From NCBI RefSeq assembly GCF_000007825.1, contig NC_004722.1, forward strand, positions 1,590,501 to 1,654,500: 64,000 nt of DNA, written 5' to 3'. Both the position numbers and the translations under genes were made by a program. Under the pieces are notes generated by a model. The model was not told where the DNA came from. It did no database searches and saw only the letters and a program-made list of their open reading frames with translations. The stretch comes from Bacillus cereus ATCC 14579. GTDB taxonomy: Bacteria > Bacillota > Bacilli > Bacillales > Bacillaceae_G. Below, one piece after another: positions 1-7,598 of the stretch (positions are counted from its first letter, which is position 1; each line of letters starts with the position of its first letter).

Positions 1-170
1 TTGCTTAAAAAATTAGTGTAGTTTTCGAAGCCTTTTCTCGAAATGAAAGCATCGATTCTACGGCGCATTCTATCTTGTTTATATGAAGCGATGTCCATAT
101 TGAATTGTTGTTTAAAACTCGCGATAAAATGATCATAATCTTGTTCAATTATCATATTTACAATGGGCAC
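1..170 (-). CDS. cheR: Chemotaxis protein methyltransferase CheR, N-terminal fragment (runs off the window)
   Basis: Only the first 56 or so codons are present; the rest lies left of the window. The reverse-strand reading contains a CheR N-terminal-like pattern: an acidic/aromatic start, then MDIASYKQDRMRRRIDAFI followed by an SRKG turn. The family adds methyl groups from S-adenosylmethionine to glutamates of chemoreceptors. A strong Shine-Dalgarno (AAGGGGGAGG, reverse strand) lies at 187-196. No ATG is well placed: GTG at 170 is 16 bases away, ATT at 176 is 9 bases away, and ATG at 155 is further. I give GTG but the start is uncertain. It follows the next leftward gene closely and is probably cotranscribed with it. 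Confidence 0.7.
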   Translation of the reverse strand, partial: MPIVNMIIEQDYDHFIASFKQQFNMDIASYKQDRMRRRIDAFISRKGFENYTNFLS

Positions 171-194
171 AATAATGATATTGTGCCTCCCCCT

Positions 195-692
195 TTACAT
201 CATACGAATTTTTTGTTCAAAGCTTTTTTTCATTTGCTTTTCATGTAATCCTGGTAAATCATAAATGACAGCATCAATACCTGCTTCTTTTGCAACATCG
301 ACAGGGATGACAGATGTATGTTTGTCCCCATTATAAAAACAGAGAACTAAATCAGTGTCTTCAATAATTTGTTTAACAAAAAACATATAATCTGATCGGT
401 AAATGGAGTCAGAAGGATGATCAAAAGCAACATATTCGGCTCCGTGTTTTTTTAAGTAATCAACGACTTCTTGGAATTCATCTGTAATTGCTTGCAATGG
501 TTGCAGCGTGTAAAGGCATAAATTTTGAGCGAGTCTTTCATTCTCAACGAAAAAACGAAGAACCTCATTTTCAATAGATTTATAACATAATATGTAAATT
601 TTATGTTTGTGAGCATAGTCAGTTAAAAATTTTTTAATTTCTTCTTGATCTAATGCTGTTAATTGATTTGAACCACAAAGGAAAATATTCAT
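195..692 (-). CDS. Uncharacterised protein of the flagellar locus (Rossmann-like pattern)
   Basis: A 165-residue soluble protein that I do not recognise. I chose ATG 692 because AGGTGG lies 9 bases upstream; a longer reading to 764 has no ribosome site. The protein alternates short hydrophobic strands and helices (MNIFLCGS at the start, KIYILCY, DLVLCFYNGD, GIDAVIYDLPG). This resembles nucleotide-binding Rossmann or SLOG/TIR-like folds, but no diagnostic catalytic motif is visible. It lies directly upstream of cheR on the same strand and divergent from the flagellar operon, so a link to motility is contextual inference only. No membrane segment or signal peptide is seen. Confidence 0.6.
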   Translation of the reverse strand: MNIFLCGSNQLTALDQEEIKKFLTDYAHKHKIYILCYKSIENEVLRFFVENERLAQNLCLYTLQPLQAITDEFQEVVDYLKKHGAEYVAFDHPSDSIYRSDYMFFVKQIIEDTDLVLCFYNGDKHTSVIPVDVAKEAGIDAVIYDLPGLHEKQMKKSFEQKIRMM

Positions 693-743
693 AGAATTGT
701 GCCACCTCATGCTAAATTGTAACATATCTTTTATAAAAAATAA

Positions 744-772
744 CTGCAAAATATTACTGTTCACAGTATAAT
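744..772 (+). promoter_or_regulatory. Candidate promoter and inverted repeat in the divergent intergenic region
   Basis: TATAAT lies at 767-772, with CTGCAA at 744-749 as a possible -35 (17-base spacer). A perfect inverted repeat TACTG-TTCA-CAGTA (755-768) fills the end of the spacer and touches the -10, a position where a repressor could act. It would drive the rightward DUF327-flgN operon. Recognised by eye only. Confidence 0.4.
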
Positions 773-835
773 TATAAATAACTGGATTTTACGATTAAGT
801 TTAGGAAGAAATAACAAAATAAATAGGTGATATAT

Positions 836-1300
836 ATGCTACGTTCTATCTCGCATAATCCAATTTTATCGCATATACCACCTGCTACTCAAATGCCGAA
901 AGAAGCAAATGTCAGGACAGGACTTGCATTTTCGGATAATTTGCATGCAGATCCGAAAAAAGATAAATTACTAGAACAAATGGAAGCGTTTGTCGATAAT
1001 ATTGGAGAAATTAAAGAGAAAATTGAAATGGAATTAACGCTTGATAATGTAATGGAATACAAAAACACAGTAAAATCATTTTTGAATTTCTACGTTGATA
1101 ATGTATTGCAGTATAAAGATGTCATGTCTCGTCACCCACGTTACGGATATTCACAGAAAATGACGATTGTGAAACAGGCAGAAATGGGATTGAATGAATT
1201 AGAAGATGTGATGAATCTAATTAATACGAAAACAGGACATTTAGAAATGTTAAATCAAATTGGAGAAATCCATGGTTTAATTGTGAATTTAGTCTTGTAA
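836..1300 (+). CDS. DUF327 (YaaR-like) family protein
   Basis: A 154-residue, mostly helical, charged protein resembling the YaaR/DUF327 family of Firmicutes. The core is ELTLDNVMEYKNTVKSFLNF followed by a helix ending in RHPRYGYSQKM and a C-terminal helix with INTKTGHLEML. The ATG at 836 is 5 bases after AGGTGA; a GTG at 827 also in frame is less likely. The family's biochemical role is not established as far as I know. It is the first gene of a rightward operon with flgN, flgK, flgL, fliD, fliS and fliT-like genes, so involvement in late flagellar assembly is plausible inference. Confidence 0.75.
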   Translation: MLRSISHNPILSHIPPATQMPKEANVRTGLAFSDNLHADPKKDKLLEQMEAFVDNIGEIKEKIEMELTLDNVMEYKNTVKSFLNFYVDNVLQYKDVMSRHPRYGYSQKMTIVKQAEMGLNELEDVMNLINTKTGHLEMLNQIGEIHGLIVNLVL

Positions 1301-1315
1301 AAGGAAGGAAGCTAT

Positions 1316-1768
1316 ATGTACATACAATTATATGAAAAACTCGTTATTATTCAAAAAGCGTATGAAAATATTCAAGCGCTTGGAGAGCAAATATATGAGA
1401 ATTTAAAAAATAAAAATGTAAATGCAGTTCAAAAGTTGCAAGTAGAGCAATTGCAGTACATTGATGGTTTAAAAGGGTTATCAAGCTCATTTGAAGAAAT
1501 GGTTGTTCAGTTCTGTAAAGAACAAGGAGTTGAATCGTTTCGTGTAAGTGCGTTATTTTCGTATTTTTCTCAACAAGAAATTGAAAAAATGGGTGAATTA
1601 CAAAAAAACGTAACTGAATTAGAAGAGAATGTAAAAATGATTCTTTTGAAAAATCAATATTACTTAAACGTACTATTAAAAACTACAGAAAGTATTGTGG
1701 ATTCTGTTTCTGAATATAACTTAGAGCGAAACAATAATTCGCAAATCTTTATGAACGAACTATTGTAA
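1316..1768 (+). CDS. flgN: FlgN-like flagellar export chaperone
   Basis: A 150-residue, almost entirely helical protein with heptad-like leucines and a C-terminal asparagine-rich tail (NNNSQIFMNELL). This is the size and style of FlgN, the cytosolic chaperone that keeps FlgK and FlgL export-competent. Sequence conservation in this family is low, so the call rests on length, helicity and position directly before flgK and flgL. The ATG follows AAGGAAG by about 5 bases and the gene is 15 bases from its upstream neighbour. Confidence 0.7.
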   Translation: MYIQLYEKLVIIQKAYENIQALGEQIYENLKNKNVNAVQKLQVEQLQYIDGLKGLSSSFEEMVVQFCKEQGVESFRVSALFSYFSQQEIEKMGELQKNVTELEENVKMILLKNQYYLNVLLKTTESIVDSVSEYNLERNNNSQIFMNELL

Positions 1769-1785
1769 AGGAGAAGTGAAGCTTT

Positions 1786-3084
1786 ATGAGATTATCTGAT
1801 TATAATACACCGCTATCGGGTATGTTGGCGGCTCAAATGGGGTTACAAACAACGAAACAAAACTTGTCTAATATTCATACACCAGGTTATGTTCGTCAAA
1901 TGGTGAATTACGAATCTGCTGGAGGGAGTAAAGGGTATGCACCAGAACAAAGAATAGGGTATGGTGTACAAACGTTAGGTGTTGATCGTATTACAGATGA
2001 AGTGAAGACAAAGCAATATAATGATCAAATGTCACAGTTCTCTTACTATGCATATATGAATTCTACTTTGTCGCGAGTAGAGTCTATGGTAGGAACGACA
2101 GGTAAAAATTCATTATCTAGTTTAATGGATGGGTTTTTCAATGCTTTTCGTGAAGTTGCAAAAAATCCGGAGCAATCAAATTACTACGATACATTAATTG
2201 CTGAAACGGGGAAGTTCACAAGTCAAGTAAGTCGTCTTGCGAAAAACTTGGATACAGTGGAAGCACAGACGACAGAAGATATTGAAGCGCATGTTAATGA
2301 ATTTAATCGACTTGCTGCTAGTTTAGCAGAAGCGAACAAGAAAATTGGACAAGCTGGTACACAAGTACCAAATCAACTATTAGATGAACGTGATCGTATT
2401 ATGACAGAAATGTCTAAGTATGCAGATATAGAAGTATCGTATGAAGCTACAAATCCTAATATTGCAAGTGTTAGGATGAATGGTGTTTTAACTGTAAATG
2501 GTCAAGATACATACCCACTTCAATTACAGAAGGATAAAAAGCCAATGTCTGTACAAATATCTGGAACAGATATCCCATTAAGTGGTGGAACAATTTTATC
2601 GGCAATTGATACGAAAGCAAAGATTACAAATTATAAAGATAATCTGAATGAGTTTGTAAATTCATTAAAAAAACAAGTGAATAATACTATGAAGAAAGAG
2701 CTTTTTGTAGGAGAAGATGCGAAGAAGCTTGAATTGAATCCTGATTTTATAAAAGATATTTCAAAAATGAAAATTTCGGCTGAAACTGCCAACAACCTTG
2801 CGGCTATTACAGATAAAGGCTATAAGGATGGACTTACATATAAGCAAGCCTTAGATCAATTTTTAGTTGGTGTAGCCTCTGATAAAAGTTCAGTAAATGC
2901 ATATCAAAATATTCATAAGGATTTATTAGAAGGTATCCAGCAAGAAAAGATGAGCATCGAGGGCGTAAATATGGAAGAAGAAATGGTTAATTTAATGGCC
3001 TTCCAAAAATACTTCGTGGCGAATTCTAAAGCTATAACTACTATGAATGAAGTGTTTGATAGTTTGTTTTCGATTATTAGATAA
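1786..3084 (+). CDS. flgK: Flagellar hook-associated protein 1 (FlgK)
   Basis: A 432-residue hook-filament junction protein secreted through the flagellar export apparatus. The N-terminus has the rod/hook-family signature (GMLAAQMGLQTTKQNLSNIH, then TPGYVRQ), and the C-terminus has the matching helix (EEEMVNLMAFQKYFVANSKA, then ITTMNEVFDSLFSIIR). At 432 residues it is shorter than enterobacterial FlgK (about 550) but complete at both ends. AAAGGAG precedes the ATG. It sits between its probable chaperone flgN and its junction partner flgL. Confidence 0.95.
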   Translation: MRLSDYNTPLSGMLAAQMGLQTTKQNLSNIHTPGYVRQMVNYESAGGSKGYAPEQRIGYGVQTLGVDRITDEVKTKQYNDQMSQFSYYAYMNSTLSRVESMVGTTGKNSLSSLMDGFFNAFREVAKNPEQSNYYDTLIAETGKFTSQVSRLAKNLDTVEAQTTEDIEAHVNEFNRLAASLAEANKKIGQAGTQVPNQLLDERDRIMTEMSKYADIEVSYEATNPNIASVRMNGVLTVNGQDTYPLQLQKDKKPMSVQISGTDIPLSGGTILSAIDTKAKITNYKDNLNEFVNSLKKQVNNTMKKELFVGEDAKKLELNPDFIKDISKMKISAETANNLAAITDKGYKDGLTYKQALDQFLVGVASDKSSVNAYQNIHKDLLEGIQQEKMSIEGVNMEEEMVNLMAFQKYFVANSKAITTMNEVFDSLFSIIR

Positions 3085-3135
3085 GGAGTAGTCATGTATA
3101 GTTGGTAATTGGAAATATTTAAGGAGGAGATAGAA

Positions 3136-3999
3136 ATGAGAGTATCTACATTTCAAAATGCAAACTGGGCAAAGAATCAGTTGATGGATTTAAATGTGCA
3201 ACAGCAATACCACCGAAATCAAGTAACCTCAGGGAAGAAAAACCTTCTTATGAGTGAAGATCCACTTGCAGCAAGTAAATCATTTGCGATTCAACATTCA
3301 TTGGCAAATATGGAGCAAATGCAGAAAGATATAGCGGATTCGAAAAATGTATTAACACAAACTGAAAATACTTTACAAGGTGTTTTGAAATCTTTAACAA
3401 GAGCAGACCAATTAACAGTACAAGCGTTAAATGGTACAAATAGTGAAAAAGAATTGCAGGCTATTGGTGTAGAGATTGATCAAATTTTAAAACAGGTCGT
3501 CTATTTAGCGAATACAAAAGAACAAGGTCGTTATATTTTCGGTGGTGATAGTGCAGAAAATCTGCCATTTACAGAAGATGGTACGTACCAGGGTGGAAAA
3601 AATGATGTGAACTGGAAACTAAATGACGGTTATGAATTCAAAGCGTTCCGTAACGGTGAAGCATTATTATCCCCTGTTATAAAAACGTTAAAACAGATGA
3701 GTGAAGCGATGCAAAACGGTGACCAAAAAGCATTAAAACCGTTATTAGAAGAAAATAAGCAAAACTTAGATGGCATCATTAACCGTACAACTGAAGTTGG
3801 TTCAACAATGAACACAATGGAGACGTTTAAAACAATTTTAAGTGAGCAAAATGTAGCACTTCAAGAAAACCGTAAAGAAATTGAGGATGTTGATTTAGCG
3901 GTCGCAATTTCTGATTTAGCTTATATAAACGCAACGTACGAAGCGACATTAAAAGCTGTTAGTACGATGAGTAAAACGAGTATTTTAGATTACATGTAA
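3136..3999 (+). CDS. flgL: Flagellar hook-associated protein 3 (FlgL)
   Basis: A 287-residue flagellin-related junction protein. The start MRVSTFQNANWAKNQLMDLN and the C-terminal DLAVAISDLAYINATYEATL, then KAVSTMSKTSILDYM, match the FlgL pattern. I chose the ATG at 3136 because AAGGAGGAG lies 5 bases upstream; a TTG at 3109 in frame lacks this. The reading frame is intact over its whole length. Confidence 0.95.
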   Translation: MRVSTFQNANWAKNQLMDLNVQQQYHRNQVTSGKKNLLMSEDPLAASKSFAIQHSLANMEQMQKDIADSKNVLTQTENTLQGVLKSLTRADQLTVQALNGTNSEKELQAIGVEIDQILKQVVYLANTKEQGRYIFGGDSAENLPFTEDGTYQGGKNDVNWKLNDGYEFKAFRNGEALLSPVIKTLKQMSEAMQNGDQKALKPLLEENKQNLDGIINRTTEVGSTMNTMETFKTILSEQNVALQENRKEIEDVDLAVAISDLAYINATYEATLKAVSTMSKTSILDYM

Positions 4000-4018
4000 A
4001 TGATAAGGAGTGAAAAAT

Positions 4019-5395
4019 ATGGCAGGAACAATATCTGATTATGGTGGCAGACAACAAATATGGAATTTAGGAAATAACATAATAGATACAAAGAAGTTAG
4101 TAGATTTAGAGTTACAAGCATTGGAAATGAAAAAATCACCTTATACTACACAAAAACAAACATTAACAAATGAAAAAAACGTGTATGCAAGCATGAAAAA
4201 AGAATTTGGAAATCTTGTACAAGTGTTCAAAGATTTATACGCATTTAAAGGTGATGAAAAGAAAACAACTTTATCCAAAGATGGTTTTATGAAAGCACAA
4301 GCAGACGCTGCTGCAATTCCTGGAACATACACGATTACAGTAGAACGGGTAGCTGAAAGACATCAAATAACTACAGCTCCACTTACTCCTTCAAAAACTC
4401 CTGAAAGTATGGAGCAAAAGTTTAGTTTAGATTTAAAACTTGGAGTAGATGATGTATTTCAGATAAATGGAAAAGAAGTTAAAATCTCAAAAGATATGAC
4501 GTATAAAGATCTTGTCAATAAGATAAATAATGGGAATTATGGTGCATCAGTATACACATTAGGGGATCAACTATTTTTCACATCGACTACTGCAGGAGAA
4601 GCTGGAGAGCTGAAATTAACGGATGGCGCCAATGGTTTTTTACAAAATATAGGGTTAGTTACTTCTGCGAAAAATCCGGATGGAACGAATGTTGTTGCAC
4701 ATCAAGTGACAGGAGCAATAAATGCTGAGTATACAATAAACGGAATAAAAGGAACTAGTAAAACAAATAAGATTGATACAATTCCAGGATTAACCATTAA
4801 TTTAGAAAAAGAAACTACAGAGCCAATAAAATTAACTATTGAAGATTCTGATATAAAAAATTCAATAGATTTAATAAAAAAAATGAAAGACGAGTATAAT
4901 AAGGCTGTTAAAAGTTTGGATTTATTTGCTGGAGAAAATGGAGTAATGCAAGGGAGTAATGTGTCATTTGCTATCAATAATGCAATGACAGGTATTTTTA
5001 AATTTTCCCAAGATGATAAGTATTTATTTTCTTTTGGAATTCAAATTGATAAAAAAGGCAATATGACTCTTGATGAAGAAAAATTAAAAACAGCTTTTAA
5101 AGAGAATCCGGAATCTACGAAACAATTTTTCTTTGGTTTAAATGGTTTAGGTCATGATACAGAGAAAAAGTTAGATGGGATATTTGGAGATGAAGGAATT
5201 ATTGGGAAACGTTCTAAAAGTATTGAAAAGCAAGTAACTGATTTAGAGAGAAAAATTCAAGATATTGATACAGTTAATAAGGAAAAACAAAAAACAATTA
5301 TTGATAAATATGCAAAATTAGAAAGTCAGTTAGCATTGCTTGATAGTCAGTTGAAGACAATTCAAGCAATGACAAAAACAAAAAGTGATGACTAA
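4019..5395 (+). CDS. fliD: Flagellar filament cap protein (FliD)
   Basis: A 458-residue filament cap and flagellin-polymerisation factor. The N-terminal region is FliD_N-like (SGLDT replaced here by NNIIDTKKLVDLELQALEM, with YTTQKQTLTNEKNVYASMK). The C-terminal region is FliD_C-like, with a long coiled-coil tail (SIEKQVTDLERKIQDIDTVN) ending in LASQLKTIQAM-type residues. I chose ATG 4019, 8 bases after AAGGAG, rather than the upstream GTG at 4010. It is followed directly by fliS. Confidence 0.92.
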   Translation: MAGTISDYGGRQQIWNLGNNIIDTKKLVDLELQALEMKKSPYTTQKQTLTNEKNVYASMKKEFGNLVQVFKDLYAFKGDEKKTTLSKDGFMKAQADAAAIPGTYTITVERVAERHQITTAPLTPSKTPESMEQKFSLDLKLGVDDVFQINGKEVKISKDMTYKDLVNKINNGNYGASVYTLGDQLFFTSTTAGEAGELKLTDGANGFLQNIGLVTSAKNPDGTNVVAHQVTGAINAEYTINGIKGTSKTNKIDTIPGLTINLEKETTEPIKLTIEDSDIKNSIDLIKKMKDEYNKAVKSLDLFAGENGVMQGSNVSFAINNAMTGIFKFSQDDKYLFSFGIQIDKKGNMTLDEEKLKTAFKENPESTKQFFFGLNGLGHDTEKKLDGIFGDEGIIGKRSKSIEKQVTDLERKIQDIDTVNKEKQKTIIDKYAKLESQLALLDSQLKTIQAMTKTKSDD

Positions 5396-5417
5396 TGAAA
5401 GCTGAGGAAGTGATTGT

Positions 5418-5786
5418 ATGCAAGCATGGCAACGTTATATGCAAAATGATATTATGACGAGTAATCCAATTAAAAATACAATATTTATTTATGAAAGATG
5501 CATCATTGAGTTTCGTAAATTGGAAGAACTTTTAAATACATTCAAACTTCAAGATGGTGATGAACTTCTTGAAAAGTTAGAACGTATATTTGAAGAGTTG
5601 AAGCTCCAGTTAAATCCTGATATTACGAAAGATTTATACGATAGTTTATTTGGTTTATATGATTGGATTAGCATTCAAATTCAAACGATGAAAGTCACGC
5701 GTGAAGTAAAAGACATTGATGCCATTGTGCAAGTGTTACAAGATTTAATAGATGGATACCGTGGAGCGCTTGAAAATGAACAATGA
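5418..5786 (+). CDS. fliS: Flagellin-specific chaperone FliS
   Basis: A 122-residue helical protein with the FliS layout: MQAWQRYMQNDIMTSNPIKN at the N-terminus, then a helix with IFIYERCIIEFRKLEELL, then LYDSLFGLYDWISIQI and VLQDLIDGYRGALENE. FliS binds the flagellin C-terminus in the cytosol and prevents premature polymerisation. It overlaps the start of the next gene by 11 bases, which suggests translational coupling. Confidence 0.9.
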   Translation: MQAWQRYMQNDIMTSNPIKNTIFIYERCIIEFRKLEELLNTFKLQDGDELLEKLERIFEELKLQLNPDITKDLYDSLFGLYDWISIQIQTMKVTREVKDIDAIVQVLQDLIDGYRGALENEQ

Positions 5787-6048
5787 TATTTATCGAACGT
5801 TTGTCAGTTGTTTTAATGAAATCGGTGAATTACAAGTGTCAGATGAAGAGTTTGCTGAGAAGAGTGAGATGTTAAATCGCTGGATGATGACACTAGATGA
5901 AGAAAGACGTGCACAAGTTGCAGCAGAAGTAAGCCCATTCATTATTAAGGCAGCACAGCACATTCGAGATAAGCAAAAGATTTTGGAAGAAATGATAATG
6001 GCAAATGATGGGCGAATGAAGGCTAATTCATTTTACGGTAAATATTAA
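5776..6048 (+). CDS. Small helical FliT-like protein
   Basis: A 90-residue acidic helical protein starting at ATG 5776, with GGAG about 10 bases upstream inside the end of fliS. Position after fliD-fliS and its size fit a FliT-type chaperone of FliD, a fast-diverging family. I see no strict signature, so the name is inferred from synteny. It ends the first rightward operon; a G/C-rich palindrome follows at 6071-6086. Confidence 0.55.
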   Translation: MNNDIYRTFVSCFNEIGELQVSDEEFAEKSEMLNRWMMTLDEERRAQVAAEVSPFIIKAAQHIRDKQKILEEMIMANDGRMKANSFYGKY

Positions 6049-6070
6049 TAATAACGTCTGGAAACAGATT

Positions 6071-6086
6071 CCCCTTTTAAAAGGGG
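6071..6086. terminator. Perfect 16-base palindrome, weak terminator candidate
   Basis: CCCCTTTTAAAAGGGG lies 22 bases after the fliT-like stop and is extended on each side by a GAT/GTC pair. It can form a hairpin, but the following T-run is poor (TCTATTCCTT). It could equally be a protein site. The remaining bases to about 6400 are A+T-rich and hold no gene that I can support; they must include the flgB promoter, which I could not place confidently. Confidence 0.4.
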
Positions 6087-6417
6087 GTCTATTCCTTCGT
6101 TTACATAAAGAACTCCGCTGATTGAGGTTTCATTTTATGACTGTGATGAAAAAATAATAGTAATCTAAATAATAGAAAAATGGACTTTAGTTTATAGTTT
6201 ATATATTGAAATGTTCTATAGATTACTATGTGTATACAGTTTTTTGCATTCTTTTTTTATATTTTTGTATTTTTCTAAAGACAACAATGAAAAAATGGAA
6301 TAAAATATGTAAGGGTACATAATAGTAAATATTTTAATAAACGCATATAAGAAAATAAATAATGAAGTGAAACTTCTATCAGTGGATCATTACGTTAGAA
6401 AAGGAAGGGTGTGGAAT

Positions 6418-6825
6418 ATGCCAGATTTAGTGAGTGATGTAAGCCATTATATGAATTATTTAGTAACGAAACGAAATACTGTTTCCAGTAATATTGCAAA
6501 TGCGAATACACCTGGCTATAAAGCACAAGATGTAACATTTGCTGAGCAGATGAATAAAAGTAGTGCATTATATAAAAACAATGCGGCTGATTTAAAGAGC
6601 AATCCAGATTTATATCAAACGAATGAAATGCACTTGCCGACAGTAAATACGAAAAATACATATGCAAAGATTCAAACAAAATCAATGCAAACGAATAAAG
6701 ACGGAAATAGTGTGGATGTAACGACAGAAATGCTAGATTTAATGAAAGCAAATCAGTTATACGGTATTTCAATTAACGCAATTAATACACAATATGCAAT
6801 TAACCAAGCGGCACGCGGACGTTAA
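6418..6825 (+). CDS. flgB: Flagellar basal-body rod protein FlgB
   Basis: A 135-residue proximal rod protein. The N-terminal rod motif is VSSNIANANTPGYKAQDVTF and the C-terminal helix is TTEMLDLMKANQLYGISINA. The ATG at 6418 follows AAGGAAG by about 9 bases; an in-frame GTG at 6367 has no such site. It is the first gene of the rod/MS-ring operon running through fliI. Confidence 0.95.
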   Translation: MPDLVSDVSHYMNYLVTKRNTVSSNIANANTPGYKAQDVTFAEQMNKSSALYKNNAADLKSNPDLYQTNEMHLPTVNTKNTYAKIQTKSMQTNKDGNSVDVTTEMLDLMKANQLYGISINAINTQYAINQAARGR

Positions 6826-6846
6826 AAGTAGAAGGAGAGACAACGA

Positions 6847-7260
6847 ATGTTTCAGGCAATTAATGCAAGTGGCTCAGGGCTAACAACAGCGAGAAAGTGG
6901 ATGCAAGTTACTTCTAACAATATTGTAAATGCAAATACGCCGGCGGCTCCGGGGGCAGATTTATATGAGCGTCGTAGTGTGGTGCTAGAATCAAACAATA
7001 GTTTTGCAAGTATGCTAGATGGGGCTCCTACTAACGGAGTAAAAATAAAAAGTATTGAAGCAGACAAAACGGAAAATTTAGTGTATGATCCGACGCATCC
7101 GCACGCAAATGAAGAAGGATATGTACGTTATCCTAATATTGATGTAACTGCTGAAATGACGAATGTAATGGTTGCTCAAAAAATGTATGAAGCGAATACG
7201 AGTGTATTAAATGCGAATAAAAAAATGCTTGATAAAGATTTAGAAATCGGCCGAGGATAA
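6847..7260 (+). CDS. flgC: Flagellar basal-body rod protein FlgC
   Basis: A 137-residue rod protein with the conserved N-terminus (MFQAINASGSGLTTARKWMQ, then VTSNNIVNANTP) and C-terminus (DVTAEMTNVMVAQKMYEANT). A GAAGGAGAG site precedes the ATG. It is one short spacer downstream of flgB and upstream of fliE, the usual order. Confidence 0.95.
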   Translation: MFQAINASGSGLTTARKWMQVTSNNIVNANTPAAPGADLYERRSVVLESNNSFASMLDGAPTNGVKIKSIEADKTENLVYDPTHPHANEEGYVRYPNIDVTAEMTNVMVAQKMYEANTSVLNANKKMLDKDLEIGRG

Positions 7261-7276
7261 GGGGGAAGATAGTAAT

Positions 7277-7576
7277 ATGAAAATTCAACCAATGTTACAT
7301 ACACAACCATTTGGAGCAATTCAGTCAATTGGTGCACCGAAAACTTCTCAAACATCTGTAGTTGAGGGGAAAAAGTTTATTGATTTATTGGAAGATATGA
7401 ATCAAACACAAAACAATGCACAAACAGCAGTATATGATTTACTAACTAAAGGGGTAGGAGAAACACATGACGTTTTAATTCAGCAAAAGAAAGCTGAGTC
7501 TCAAATGAAAACGGCTGCTCTCGTACGTGATAATCTTATTGAAAATTATAAGTCACTAATTAATATGCAAATTTAG
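7277..7576 (+). CDS. fliE: Flagellar hook-basal body complex protein FliE
   Basis: A 99-residue MS-ring-to-rod adapter. The C-terminal two thirds carry the FliE pattern: FIDLLEDMNQTQNNAQTAVY, then VGETHDVLIQQKKAESQMK and LIENYKSLINMQI. The gene keeps the flgB-flgC-fliE-fliF order. Confidence 0.93.
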   Translation: MKIQPMLHTQPFGAIQSIGAPKTSQTSVVEGKKFIDLLEDMNQTQNNAQTAVYDLLTKGVGETHDVLIQQKKAESQMKTAALVRDNLIENYKSLINMQI

Positions 7577-7598
7577 GAAAGTGGACGGGTGTGTTTAA

